In this document: one piece after another, positions 1 through 6,489 of the stretch
Numbering within the stretch: position 1 is the first letter of the stretch
Layout of the letters: every line of letters starts with the position of its first letter
From: Thermoplasmata archaeon M9B1D
GTDB taxonomy: Archaea > Thermoplasmatota > E2 > DHVEG-1
Reading direction: 5' to 3'
NCBI GenBank assembly: GCA_002900535.1
Contig: MUGC01000083.1
Span: forward strand, 1-7,358
DNA length: 7,358 nucleotides
Notes under the pieces: model-generated
Database searches by the model: none
The model's input: the letters and a program-made list of their open reading frames with translations, nothing else
What the model was told of the DNA's origin: nothing
Position numbers and translations under genes: made by a program

Positions 1-1
1 T

Positions 2-727
2 TTTGAGAAAAAATATCTATGGGCATCAAATGGACAAATCACAAATGAAGATGATTTAATCGCAGAATTTAGTGAAGGATATGGTTTTGTATTTATGAGT
101 GGCCACGGTAGTCCCAATACATGGGGAGATCATTTTCCTGGTGTACCAGGTAATCGTGCTGGTGCTAGCTTTACAGGTCTTACTGTATCTAGCATTAGAG
201 CCTGGCTTCCCTTTTTCAAAATACCTGTATTTCCAATGGATACTTTGGATAATGATGGTAAACCATCAGTTGTCCTAATCGGTGGATGTCATAATAGTCA
301 GTTTAATGTATCAATTATCGAAGGAATTCTTGATGTATTACCATATGTTGAATTTTTAAAAAATTTAGGTTTTGATAATCTAGAAAGATCTATGTGGTGT
401 CATGGGTTTGGTGTTCCTGAATGTTTTAGTTGGTATATGGTTAAACTCAAAGATCGAGGAGCTATTGCAACAATGGGAAACACTGGCCTAGGCTATGGAG
501 TCCTTGGGGAAGATTGTTTAATCGGTGGTCTCGATGGTGGAATTTGCATAGAGTTTTTCAAACAATATGGTCAAAATGGTTATCACATACTAGGTGATGC
601 ATATGCACAGACCCTAATAAGCTATATAAACACATTTGACATGGAAGAAGACGATCACATTAAAAGTTTACAACAATGGGTATTACTTGGCGATCCAACT
701 CTGATGATCGGTGGATATAGCGAATAA
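2..727 (+). CDS. C25 (gingipain-type) caspase-fold cysteine peptidase, 3' part
   Basis: This is the C-terminal part of a cysteine peptidase of the gingipain (C25) type; the frame is open to the left edge, so the 5' end is missing. The internal ATG at 95 is not the start: it lies just before the catalytic His, inside the conserved FMSGHGS strand. Numbering from base 2, the catalytic dyad is His35 (SGHGSPNTW) and Cys96 (SVVLIGGCHNSQF). A Gly-rich strand follows (GAIATMGNTGLGYG), and the conserved C25 closing motif VLLGDPTLMIGG sits at the end. The protein stops just after that motif, with no sorting domain or C-terminal membrane segment. The family hydrolyses proteins, usually outside the cell; a signal peptide cannot be checked here. 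It resembles the catalytic part of the minus-strand peptidase at 1460-4349 (PSVV.I.GC, LLGDP), so the two are probably diverged relatives. Family assignment is firm; substrate is unknown. Confidence 0.85.
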   Translation, partial: FEKKYLWASNGQITNEDDLIAEFSEGYGFVFMSGHGSPNTWGDHFPGVPGNRAGASFTGLTVSSIRAWLPFFKIPVFPMDTLDNDGKPSVVLIGGCHNSQFNVSIIEGILDVLPYVEFLKNLGFDNLERSMWCHGFGVPECFSWYMVKLKDRGAIATMGNTGLGYGVLGEDCLIGGLDGGICIEFFKQYGQNGYHILGDAYAQTLISYINTFDMEEDDHIKSLQQWVLLGDPTLMIGGYSE

Positions 728-733
728 TATCAA

Positions 734-755
734 TTTTTCTCTTTTTTATTTTTTT
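734..755 (+). terminator. T-run terminator after the C25 peptidase
   Basis: Three closely spaced T-runs broken by single bases begin 7 bases after the stop codon. There is no convincing hairpin. This matches archaeal intrinsic termination, which relies on T-tracts on the coding strand. Confidence 0.6.
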
Positions 756-799
756 CAAAATAAACATTTTTAAATTTTAGAAATAATTGAGGGTAGCCT

Positions 800-1417
800 A
801 TGACGGTAGAGCAAATAAAAATTGGTTTTGATAATTTTAGCTATGTAATTTATGATAAACCTAGTAAAAAAGCAGCAGTTGTAGATCCTAGTTATAATGC
901 ATTAAAGCAAGTGGGGTTTATCAAATCACGTGATTTAGAGCTGGTTTACGTGATAAATACTCATTATCATAATGACCATACTGATAAAAATAAACGTCTT
1001 TTAGACACGTTCCCACAATCAAAACTTGTTGCATCTAAAACTGATGGTGTTTATCTAAAATATGACATTGATATTTTTATTGATGATGGAGATCAACTAA
1101 AACTTGGAGAACTTACTCTAGGTTTTATTTTAACTCCAGGTCATACGCCTGGAGGGATATGTATTGTTGTAGATGATGAAGCAATAATTACAGGAGATAC
1201 ACTTTTTATTGACGACTGCGGACGCTCTGATCTTCCAGGTGGAAATGTTAACGATTTGTACGATAGCCTACAAAAAATAAAAACTTTACCAGAGTATCTA
1301 ATAATATATCCTGGCCATGATTATGGATCTAAACCATATGACACACTTGGCAACCAGAAAAAAACAAATAAAACATTGGTTGCTAAAAACATCGAAGAAT
1401 TTTCAAAAATACCCTAA
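800..1417 (+). CDS. MBL-fold metallo-hydrolase, ETHE1/glyoxalase II-like
   Basis: A complete 205-residue metallo-beta-lactamase-fold hydrolase. Metal-binding motifs appear in order: THYHNDH (His55, His57, Asp59, His60), TPGHTPGG (His115), TGDTLF (Asp133) and YPGHDYG (His173). The stretch after Asp133, DDCGRSDLPGG, resembles the CGR-T/S-D signature of ETHE1-type persulfide dioxygenases more than the GR-FEG of classical hydroxyacylglutathione hydrolases. The likely role is a cytosolic thioester or persulfide hydrolase/oxygenase using mononuclear iron or two metal ions; the physiological thiol is unknown, and most archaea lack glutathione. The start at 800 is supported by GAGGG at 789-793 with 6-base spacing. 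An AT-rich TATA-like stretch lies at about 768-776. It has its own terminator upstream and a converging gene downstream, so it is probably monocistronic. Fold and metal site are certain; the exact reaction is not. Confidence 0.88.
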   Translation: MTVEQIKIGFDNFSYVIYDKPSKKAAVVDPSYNALKQVGFIKSRDLELVYVINTHYHNDHTDKNKRLLDTFPQSKLVASKTDGVYLKYDIDIFIDDGDQLKLGELTLGFILTPGHTPGGICIVVDDEAIITGDTLFIDDCGRSDLPGGNVNDLYDSLQKIKTLPEYLIIYPGHDYGSKPYDTLGNQKKTNKTLVAKNIEEFSKIP

Positions 1418-1429
1418 CTAGCTTCAAGC

Positions 1430-1446
1430 AAAAATAAAAAAAAGAA
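1430..1446 (-). terminator. T-run terminator of the minus-strand peptidase
   Basis: Read on the minus strand, this stretch is CTTCTTTTTTTTATTTTTGC, beginning about 14 bases after the stop at 1460. It is flanked by an imperfect inverted repeat (about 1415-1424 and 1444-1453). It lies between two convergent genes and may serve both, but the T-run favours the minus-strand transcript. Confidence 0.5.
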
Positions 1447-1459
1447 GTTAGTTTTCAAA

Positions 1460-1951
1460 TCAGTTACCGTTTACAGGCTCATAGGGGTTAAAAGCTGGAT
1501 CTCCTAGTAGATTTATCTGAAATATTGTAGAATATTTTTCGACAGGGTAATTCTGACTACCAGCTGTTGTTTTCATACCGTCATCACTTAGATATGTTTC
1601 TTTAATTTCATCGGGTACAGAACTAGATGATATTGATAGTGGTGGCGTCCATCTGAATGTTTCTTCAAATTGTGCTGGTAAAAAGTCGTTTTTAGCGTTT
1701 CTTAGTGCTTCGCCAATAGTGACATCATTTGCAAACATATCCTTTGTTGCTTCTTCAAATATGAATTGGTTGAAATAAACTGGTGGATATTGATGCCTGA
1801 GCTTTAAATTAAGCCAAGCCGTTATGAAGCCTGCAATTCCAAATCCTACACCAGACTGAATGGGTAAAATCTTCCAATTTGGTCTTGGTTCAAGTGCACC
1901 ATAAAAAGCAAAAATTAGTTGGAAGGAGCCCATCGATTTTACCAGAACCAC
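1460..1951 (-). CDS. C25-type peptidase, C-terminal part of a frameshifted gene
   Basis: This frame is the continuation of the large peptidase at 1890-4349, not an independent gene. The apparent ATG at 1951 lies on top of the catalytic Cys codon of the other frame and has no ribosome binding site. Its first residues (MVLVKSMG) are out-of-frame reading. Genuine sequence begins at about 1930 with GSFQLIFAFYG and gives 156 residues. It supplies the part a C25 fold needs after the Cys: a Gly-rich strand (QSGVGFGIAGF), a helical stretch (VTIGEALRNAKNDF) and the closing motif INLLGDPAFNPYE. That motif parallels VLLGDPTLMIGG in the peptidase at 2-727. It ends hydrophilic (PVNGN) with no membrane anchor. 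Joining the frames by dropping one G at 1929-1931 gives a 962-residue protein. Confidence 0.8.
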   Translation of the reverse strand: MVLVKSMGSFQLIFAFYGALEPRPNWKILPIQSGVGFGIAGFITAWLNLKLRHQYPPVYFNQFIFEEATKDMFANDVTIGEALRNAKNDFLPAQFEETFRWTPPLSISSSSVPDEIKETYLSDDGMKTTAGSQNYPVEKYSTIFQINLLGDPAFNPYEPVNGN

Positions 1952-4349
1952 AACCTTCTATCATAACAACAGATGGTCCCATCTTCATGTTAGATACTTC
2001 CCTTACGGAATATGACCCTTTTGTATCAAGAGGCGATCTAAACCCAGGTATTATTGGTAAATAACGTGCAAGTAACTCATATACGACCTTTGGTCCACCT
2101 AAAGCATCCATCATAATATCTCCATGCTCTATTTCAAACCATATAGCATGTGAATCAGAGAGAATTAAATTGCTATTTTCCTGTAGTTCTTCACCATGTA
2201 TACCAGAATCTTCAGTAAATAGCATTTCAGCTAACCATTTTAAATTAAGTGACTTAAAGTTTTCATATCCTTCTCGGATTTTAACTGTAAGCATTGGGAA
2301 TAAAAGCAAGTTAAGAATCCCATCTGTTTTAATCTCCCATAGATCTGACCAAGTATACCCCTCCCTTTGAGCTTGTCCACGTTCTGCTGTAAAAACATTA
2401 AATAAACCATTTTTTGCAAAGTTTTCTTCAATTCTTTGAACAAGGAAGAATTTTTCACCACTTGGGAATTTCATTGGATCTGTATGTCCAAGAAGACTCT
2501 GCAGAGCTGTCCAGAAAGGTAGTTTTTGTACCTCTGTTCCTGCGCCTGTCATAACAAGTGCGTTTTCTTTCCAGTCTTCATCCTGGCTTTCCAAAACATC
2601 GTTGTAGAAAATTGTTCTAGCAATTAGAGCACTAGCATCCTGTACATCCCAACCAGTTATTCTACCTACTATATTTTCAACTACAGGATATTCTGAATAT
2701 AAATCATCCTCAACATAATTCTCATCATATGGAAGCATCGAGTATATTTTGGGGTCAATATTCCCATAGATATAATCACTTGGAACATTTGTTGCATAGG
2801 CACCACTCACAGGGTTTTTATAAGGGTCACTATGAGGACTACGATAATAATACTGAGGGACCATTGTGGTATCGCCAATAAGTGCAATATAGAATGGATC
2901 TTCCCTGCAATCATCGGCTAAATCCTCAACATCAGTTTCGATGTCTATATCGCGGATATTTGCTAATAAATTGTTAATCGGCATATGTATTTTTTCATAA
3001 ACATGTTGATTTATAAGAGGTATAAGTTGCGGGTTATACATTACTTGAGTATCACCAGTAAGTTCTTTACCATTTAATGTCATTCCTTCTTCAAGTACGA
3101 ATGCAAAATCAGGGTTTGCAAAAACAATTCCTTTATGATAAGAAGAAAGATAAGGTGCTATCGATGACATCTGAGGCATAAATGGGTAATATGGATTTTC
3201 AAGATTTTCAACAGTTACAATGATTTCATAATCAGCGGAATCTTCAGTATGAAAAGTAGATGTAAGAGATATTGTAAATTCTTCACCTCCCATATCATAA
3301 AATACTGTTTCAAAATAAAACCTATCATTTATTATGTTACCATTGCTGTCTCTATTTGCTGGGCTCGCAAGTGTTCGACAATAACCAGTTAGTTTTCCTG
3401 TAAGCATAATGTTATCGCCAAATCTTTCAACGTTTTCAGGGTCTAGATGATTTATTAGCTCAAGTTTAACAAGTGCATATTTGTATTCTTCAGGTATTTT
3501 GAATGTATGTGATTTAGAACCACCTGTTATAAACTTAAAAACACCAGATGGAAATAAATTACCTGAACCAATTTTATCTTTTGCATAATATGGTTCATAT
3601 TCAGGATCTTCAATAATAGTAGGAGTAAAGGCGTCCATTGGGTTTGCAATTGTTATATAGTCTATTTCATAATCAATATCAGTTGGTTTGAATTTTTCAG
3701 GCAAAAAATCAATCATCATATCAACAATTTCATCACCACTTTCAAACTTTAAAGATTTACCAAAACCGGAAAGATTACCACAGACTAATGTTTTTTCGAC
3801 ACCTAAATTATTTAAAACTTCAGTTACCTCAAAATCAACGCTATCAGTAACAATTACTGGAATTCTTAAATAAGATGCCAAAGGTACTGCAGAAACACCT
3901 AGATAATAGCCTGTACGATTATATTCAATTAAAAGTGCAGCCTTGCTTTCATCCCAATATTTTTCTGCAATATAAAGAGAAAGGTCTTTGGGGCTATCAT
4001 AATTATCAAATCTTATAACTTTTCGCTGAGCGATTTGTTCTTTATAAGCACGCTCTACAGCAGTTGATGGCTCACTCTCATTTTCGATATAGAGTGGTAC
4101 AACACGTTGTTCTCCTTGTTCATCATAATTAACTGCAAGTGGAGTGGCAACAAGCGCATCAAATGGACACTTATTCGATACAAGTACTGCATCTGGTAGA
4201 TCTTCTATCATTGATCCTGTAACATCAAAAAAATCAATGTTTACTGCAGTTTCCGCTTCAACTTTTTCATCCCAATAATAGATTCCTAAGGACGCTATTA
4301 TTAATATTATTACACCGAAAACTACGATTAGTTTATCGTTTTTCTTCAT
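1890..4349 (-). CDS. Secreted/membrane-anchored C25-type peptidase with cell wall-binding-like N-terminus (frame broken near 3' end)
   Basis: An 819-codon frame holds most of a surface or secreted cysteine peptidase. Residues 7-25 are a hydrophobic signal peptide or anchor after MKKNDK. Residues about 60-195 resemble cell wall-binding repeat 2: a strand/helix pattern with VPLASYLRIPVIVTDS and LNNLGVEKTLVCGN. Residues about 225-440 are extracellular-looking and rich in Asp, Glu and Tyr, of unclear family. The C25-type region starts near 486: FYIALIGDTTMVPQYYY, then NIVGRITGWDVQ (559-570), then WKENALVMTGAG (593-604). The probable dyad is His742 (EIEHGD) and Cys800 (SVVMIEGCGSG), 58 residues apart, against 61 in the peptidase at 2-727. 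Reading ends prematurely with an unrelated tail (LLPTNFCFLWCT) after Gly807; the true C-terminus is in the other frame (1460-1930). The start at 4349 has GGGGG at 4356-4360 six bases upstream. Activity is inferred from the fold and dyad; the unusual EHG in place of GHG leaves some doubt. Confidence 0.85.
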   Translation of the reverse strand: MKKNDKLIVVFGVIILIIASLGIYYWDEKVEAETAVNIDFFDVTGSMIEDLPDAVLVSNKCPFDALVATPLAVNYDEQGEQRVVPLYIENESEPSTAVERAYKEQIAQRKVIRFDNYDSPKDLSLYIAEKYWDESKAALLIEYNRTGYYLGVSAVPLASYLRIPVIVTDSVDFEVTEVLNNLGVEKTLVCGNLSGFGKSLKFESGDEIVDMMIDFLPEKFKPTDIDYEIDYITIANPMDAFTPTIIEDPEYEPYYAKDKIGSGNLFPSGVFKFITGGSKSHTFKIPEEYKYALVKLELINHLDPENVERFGDNIMLTGKLTGYCRTLASPANRDSNGNIINDRFYFETVFYDMGGEEFTISLTSTFHTEDSADYEIIVTVENLENPYYPFMPQMSSIAPYLSSYHKGIVFANPDFAFVLEEGMTLNGKELTGDTQVMYNPQLIPLINQHVYEKIHMPINNLLANIRDIDIETDVEDLADDCREDPFYIALIGDTTMVPQYYYRSPHSDPYKNPVSGAYATNVPSDYIYGNIDPKIYSMLPYDENYVEDDLYSEYPVVENIVGRITGWDVQDASALIARTIFYNDVLESQDEDWKENALVMTGAGTEVQKLPFWTALQSLLGHTDPMKFPSGEKFFLVQRIEENFAKNGLFNVFTAERGQAQREGYTWSDLWEIKTDGILNLLLFPMLTVKIREGYENFKSLNLKWLAEMLFTEDSGIHGEELQENSNLILSDSHAIWFEIEHGDIMMDALGGPKVVYELLARYLPIIPGFRSPLDTKGSYSVREVSNMKMGPSVVMIEGCGSGKIDGLLPTNFCFLWCT

Positions 4350-4558
4350 TTTTTTCCCCCAGTAAAAATAAAACTCCTTATTAACAGAACTATATTTACA
4401 TTTTTCTATATAATATTTTGCATTATATTATAAATATTTATAGTAATATATTTTATAAAAATAATCGTTGGGCATTTAATCTTACAAAAAATACACTTAC
4501 AATAATTTTAATAATGATATTTGCTATTACTCGGACAATTAATAGGAGAATAAAAATA
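4350..4558. promoter_or_regulatory. Divergent promoter region between peptidase and prefoldin genes
   Basis: These 209 bases between divergent starts are extremely AT-rich, with several overlapping TATA-like stretches (about 4388-4400, 4408-4418, 4426-4436 and 4447-4459). For the minus-strand peptidase, a TATA-like element near 4390-4398 would place transcription about 20 bases before its start codon. For prefoldin, candidates lie at 4447-4459 and 4505-4514. No single box stands out. The frame of prefoldin stays open back to 4418, but that stretch encodes an Ile/Asn/Lys-rich string without protein character and is read as leader DNA. Confidence 0.5.
4545..4549 (+). promoter_or_regulatory. Ribosome binding site that fixes the prefoldin start
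   Basis: GGAGA lies about 10 bases before the ATG at 4559. It is the only Shine-Dalgarno-like sequence upstream of the prefoldin coding region. It selects 4559 over the earlier in-frame ATG at 4418, whose product would carry a 47-residue N-terminal extension foreign to the family. Confidence 0.7.
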
Positions 4559-4930
4559 ATGCCAGATGTAGAAATGTCAAAACAGCTTCAAGATCAAATA
4601 AATAGACTACAACAAACAAGAATGCAATTACAAATGATAACGCAACAAAGACAACAAATAGAACTAAGACTTAGAGACATAGAAGAAGCTCTTAAAGAAC
4701 TAGAAAAAACAGATGAAAAAACACCCATATATAAAAGCGTAGGAGCGCTACTTATAAAAACCAATGGAAAAAAAGAAATTGCAACGGAGCTCAAAGAAAA
4801 TAAAGAAAGTCTAGAGCTTAGAAAAACAACACTTGACAAGCAAGAAGGAAGAACAAAGGAAAAACTCAACGAACTACAAAGCAAAGTGCAAAATGCAATA
4901 AGTGGATCAAACGAAGGCGAGGAGAGTTAA
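4559..4930 (+). CDS. pfdB: Prefoldin beta subunit
   Basis: A 123-residue beta subunit of archaeal prefoldin, the hexameric cytosolic chaperone that holds unfolded proteins in its tentacles and passes them to the thermosome. The architecture is the family's: an N-terminal coiled-coil helix rich in Gln (residues about 6-50, including LQQTRMQLQMITQQRQQIE), a central beta hairpin (TPIYKSVGALLIKTNGKKEI, about 55-75), and a C-terminal coiled-coil helix (about 76-114). A short acidic tail follows. Length from the chosen start agrees with family members (about 115-125). The next gene follows after 5 bases and probably shares the transcript. Identification is secure. Confidence 0.95.
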   Translation: MPDVEMSKQLQDQINRLQQTRMQLQMITQQRQQIELRLRDIEEALKELEKTDEKTPIYKSVGALLIKTNGKKEIATELKENKESLELRKTTLDKQEGRTKEKLNELQSKVQNAISGSNEGEES

Positions 4931-4935
4931 AAAAA

Positions 4936-5295
4936 TTGGATGATCTAAAGGATGATTTAAAATATGATTATAATGATTTAGGCGCCTTTGGTTTTAAAAG
5001 AAAAAGCTCTGCTAAGCAGTACACGCGAAGATCAGATTTACTATTTAAGATATTACTAGTTATTGGAATTATTTTACTAATAGGCTCAATTATCTTAATG
5101 ATAATTTCTATAACTAGTAGTAGTAATACTGGTACGGATTATTCAAGTATTCCTAATAGTGTTTTTTCAATCTCAATAATTATAATTGCCTTTGCTATTA
5201 TTCTATACTTTTTTAAACGTCAATTTGCAAAACTTGCTGATATAGCAGAAGAAATAGAAAATAATATTGAATTTTCAGATGAAGAGATTCACTAA
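4936..5295 (+). CDS. Small two-TM membrane protein, unknown function
   Basis: A 119-residue protein not recognised as a named family. The N-terminus is charged and acidic (DDLKDDLKYDYNDL), then basic (residues 21-33, KRKSSAKQYTRRS). Two membrane segments follow, at about 35-60 and 75-93, joined by a short Ser/Thr/Gly-rich loop (STSSS-like, 60-72). The tail is acidic and helical (AKLADIAEEIENNIEFSDEE). By the positive-inside rule both ends should be cytosolic. The start is TTG at 4936, with GAGGAG at 4919-4924 inside the end of the prefoldin gene. The 5-base gap implies co-transcription and probable translational coupling with prefoldin. Nothing in the sequence links it functionally to the chaperone. 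Confidence 0.75.
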   Translation: MDDLKDDLKYDYNDLGAFGFKRKSSAKQYTRRSDLLFKILLVIGIILLIGSIILMIISITSSSNTGTDYSSIPNSVFSISIIIIAFAIILYFFKRQFAKLADIAEEIENNIEFSDEEIH

Positions 5296-5304
5296 TAAAA
5301 AAAT
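5296..5304 (-). terminator. Shared convergent gap with T-run terminator of uppS
   Basis: The nine bases between two convergent stop codons contain seven consecutive A on the plus strand, i.e. a T7 run just after the uppS stop on the minus strand. With the flanking bases it forms a small ATAAA/TTTAT inverted repeat. The plus-strand membrane protein has only a weaker T-rich stretch inside the 3' end of uppS. Confidence 0.5.
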
Positions 5305-6141
5305 TTATTTTCCATATCTTCTCTGTCTTTGTTGGACTGTTTTAATAGCGTTTAAAAAATCTTTTTTTTGAAATGCCGGCCAATAAACATCAGAAAAATA
5401 AAGTTCTGAATAAGCGAGTTGCCAGAGTAGAAAGTTAGATATTCTTTCCTCTCCAGATGTTCTAAGAATGATATCTGGATCTGGTATACCATTAGTGTAT
5501 AGGTATTTTGAAAAAATTGATTCTTTTATATCTTCAATTTTGACTTTACCAGATTTTACATCTTTTGCAATTTTCTGAATCGCTTGTATTATTTCCTCTC
5601 TTCCCCCATACGCGAGAGCTATATTAAAAGAGTATTTATCATAATGTTCGGTTTGATCCATAATATTTTTTGCTTGAGTAGCAATGTCTTTTGGGAGTGT
5701 ATCAAGACGTCCGATAATTCTTATTCTTACTTTATTTTTATGAATACGAGAATCCTTAAACGCCTTTTTTAGCTCTTCCTTACATAAATCCATTAATGTT
5801 TTTACTTCATTGCTGCTTCTATTAAAGTTTTCAGTTGAAAAAGCATAAATTGTAAGGTTTTTAATTCCTAGCTCAAAACACCATTCTAGTACTTCTTTGA
5901 TCTTGTCTCTTCCGAATTGATGTCCTATTTCTGGAGATAAACCGAGACTACTCGCAAAGCGTCGGTTTCCATCCATTATCACTGCAACGTGTTCAGGTAC
6001 TGGATTTTTCTTTATTTGATCGATCGATTTGATATCTCTAAATTCGTTAAATTTTTTTGAAATATAATTGTAAATATCAGAGTTATAGACAATTGAAACA
6101 AGTTTTCTAAGTGTCTTATTGTGTATTGCATAGTCTTCCAT
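5305..6141 (-). CDS. uppS: Cis-prenyltransferase (polyprenyl diphosphate synthase)
   Basis: This enzyme adds cis isoprene units from isopentenyl diphosphate to an allylic primer to make the long polyprenyl diphosphate that becomes the lipid carrier for glycosylation. All family motifs are present from the first ATG (278 residues): HVAVIMDGNRRFA (51-63, with Asp57 as the diphosphate/Mg residue), GHQFG (74-78), LTIYAFSTENFNR (97-108), FNIALAYGGREE (172-183) and DPDIILRTSGEERISNFLLW (221-240), followed by QLAYSELYF (241-249). The protein ends after QRRYGK, as usual. The ATG at 6141 has no Shine-Dalgarno sequence. A strong one (6205-6210) and a TATA box (6234-6241) lie upstream, and the frame is open to an ATT at 6195. 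The true start may therefore be 18 codons earlier. Identification is certain; the start is not. Confidence 0.95.
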   Translation of the reverse strand: MEDYAIHNKTLRKLVSIVYNSDIYNYISKKFNEFRDIKSIDQIKKNPVPEHVAVIMDGNRRFASSLGLSPEIGHQFGRDKIKEVLEWCFELGIKNLTIYAFSTENFNRSSNEVKTLMDLCKEELKKAFKDSRIHKNKVRIRIIGRLDTLPKDIATQAKNIMDQTEHYDKYSFNIALAYGGREEIIQAIQKIAKDVKSGKVKIEDIKESIFSKYLYTNGIPDPDIILRTSGEERISNFLLWQLAYSELYFSDVYWPAFQKKDFLNAIKTVQQRQRRYGK

Positions 6142-6204
6142 CTGGTCGATTTTTTTGCTAGCTAAATATCTTAATGATGGTTTTTTTGATATAATGTTTT
6201 TTAA

Positions 6205-6210
6205 CCTCCT
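6205..6210 (-). promoter_or_regulatory. uppS: Strong Shine-Dalgarno upstream of uppS, no standard start after it
   Basis: Read on the minus strand this is AGGAGG, the best ribosome binding site in the window along with that at 6498-6503. It stands 9 bases from an in-frame ATT (6195-6193) and 63 bases from the first ATG of uppS (6141). No ATG, GTG or TTG in any frame lies within normal spacing. Confidence 0.65.
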
Positions 6211-6233
6211 AGAGTATCTTATGCAGAGAGTAT

Positions 6234-6241
6234 TATTTATA
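6234..6241 (-). promoter_or_regulatory. uppS: TATA box for uppS
   Basis: Read on the minus strand this is TATAAATA. Archaeal TATA boxes centre about 26 bases before the transcription start, which would put the start near 6211. That is right at the edge of the Shine-Dalgarno (6205-6210), giving a very short leader if translation begins near 6195. Confidence 0.5.
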
Positions 6242-6262
6242 CATTAAGCTACCGAATGGATT

Positions 6263-6272
6263 TTAAAAAAAA
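6263..6272 (-). terminator. T-run after the 52-residue gene
   Basis: An A8 run on the plus strand (6265-6272) is a T8 run on the minus strand, about 60 bases after the stop at 6331. It is a plausible terminator for the small gene and lies upstream of the uppS TATA box. This would make the two minus-strand genes separate transcripts. Confidence 0.4.
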
Positions 6273-6330
6273 TATCTTATATTCTATTTGATACTTGAAA
6301 ATTTGGAATATATTAAATTATTATAAGTTC

Positions 6331-6489
6331 TTATTTTGATTTTTCCTTAACAAATTTCTTTATCTCATCAAGATTATCTAAAATTAATTCTGCTTTTCTA
6401 AGCCCAAATCTGAATGGATAATTATCATCTTTATCTCTTTTCAAAGCAATAACTGGATTTCCATTATAATCCTCTATTTCTACGACCAT
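6331..6489 (-). CDS. Small conserved-looking protein, 52 residues, unknown function
   Basis: A short soluble protein. It begins with a beta-like stretch (MVVEIEDYNGNPVIALKRD), followed by a loop with DDNYPFRFGLRKAELIL, and ends in a Lys/Glu-rich amphipathic helix (DNLDEIKKFVKEKSK). Start choice is firm: AGGAGG at 6498-6503 lies 8 bases before the ATG at 6489. It has no membrane segment, no cysteine and no metal motif. The YPF-FGL-KA-LIL-N--EIKKFV pattern reminds me of small hypothetical proteins annotated in methanogens and related archaea, but this is from memory and no function is known to me. It faces rps17e across a divergent promoter region and precedes uppS on the same strand by about 190 bases. 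Confidence 0.75.
   Translation of the reverse strand: MVVEIEDYNGNPVIALKRDKDDNYPFRFGLRKAELILDNLDEIKKFVKEKSK

Noticed and set aside
95..97. ATG 95 as start of the first peptidase
   Set aside because: The frame is open to base 2 and the ATG lies directly before the catalytic GHG strand, so the gene is cut by the window edge.
1920..1940. Programmed +1 frameshifting in the peptidase
   Set aside because: No known slippery codon, stop codon at the shift site or stimulatory structure is visible at GAT GGG CTC; an indel is simpler.
1879..2064. Plus-strand frame of 61 codons
   Set aside because: It lies antisense to the catalytic segment of the large peptidase and has no protein-like composition or binding site.
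2170..2370. Plus-strand frame of 66 codons
   Set aside because: Antisense shadow of the peptidase gene with no supporting signals.
2240..2461. Minus-strand frame of 73 codons inside the large peptidase
   Set aside because: It is an alternative frame of a region clearly coding in the peptidase frame.
4418..4558. N-terminal extension of prefoldin from ATG 4418
   Set aside because: It encodes an Ile/Asn-rich string foreign to prefoldins, lies in the promoter region, and lacks a ribosome binding site; GGAGA before ATG 4559 fits the family length.
4594..4884. Minus-strand frame of 96 codons, Ser/Leu/Val-rich
   Set aside because: It is the complement of the prefoldin coiled-coil codons; the low-complexity composition is a by-product.
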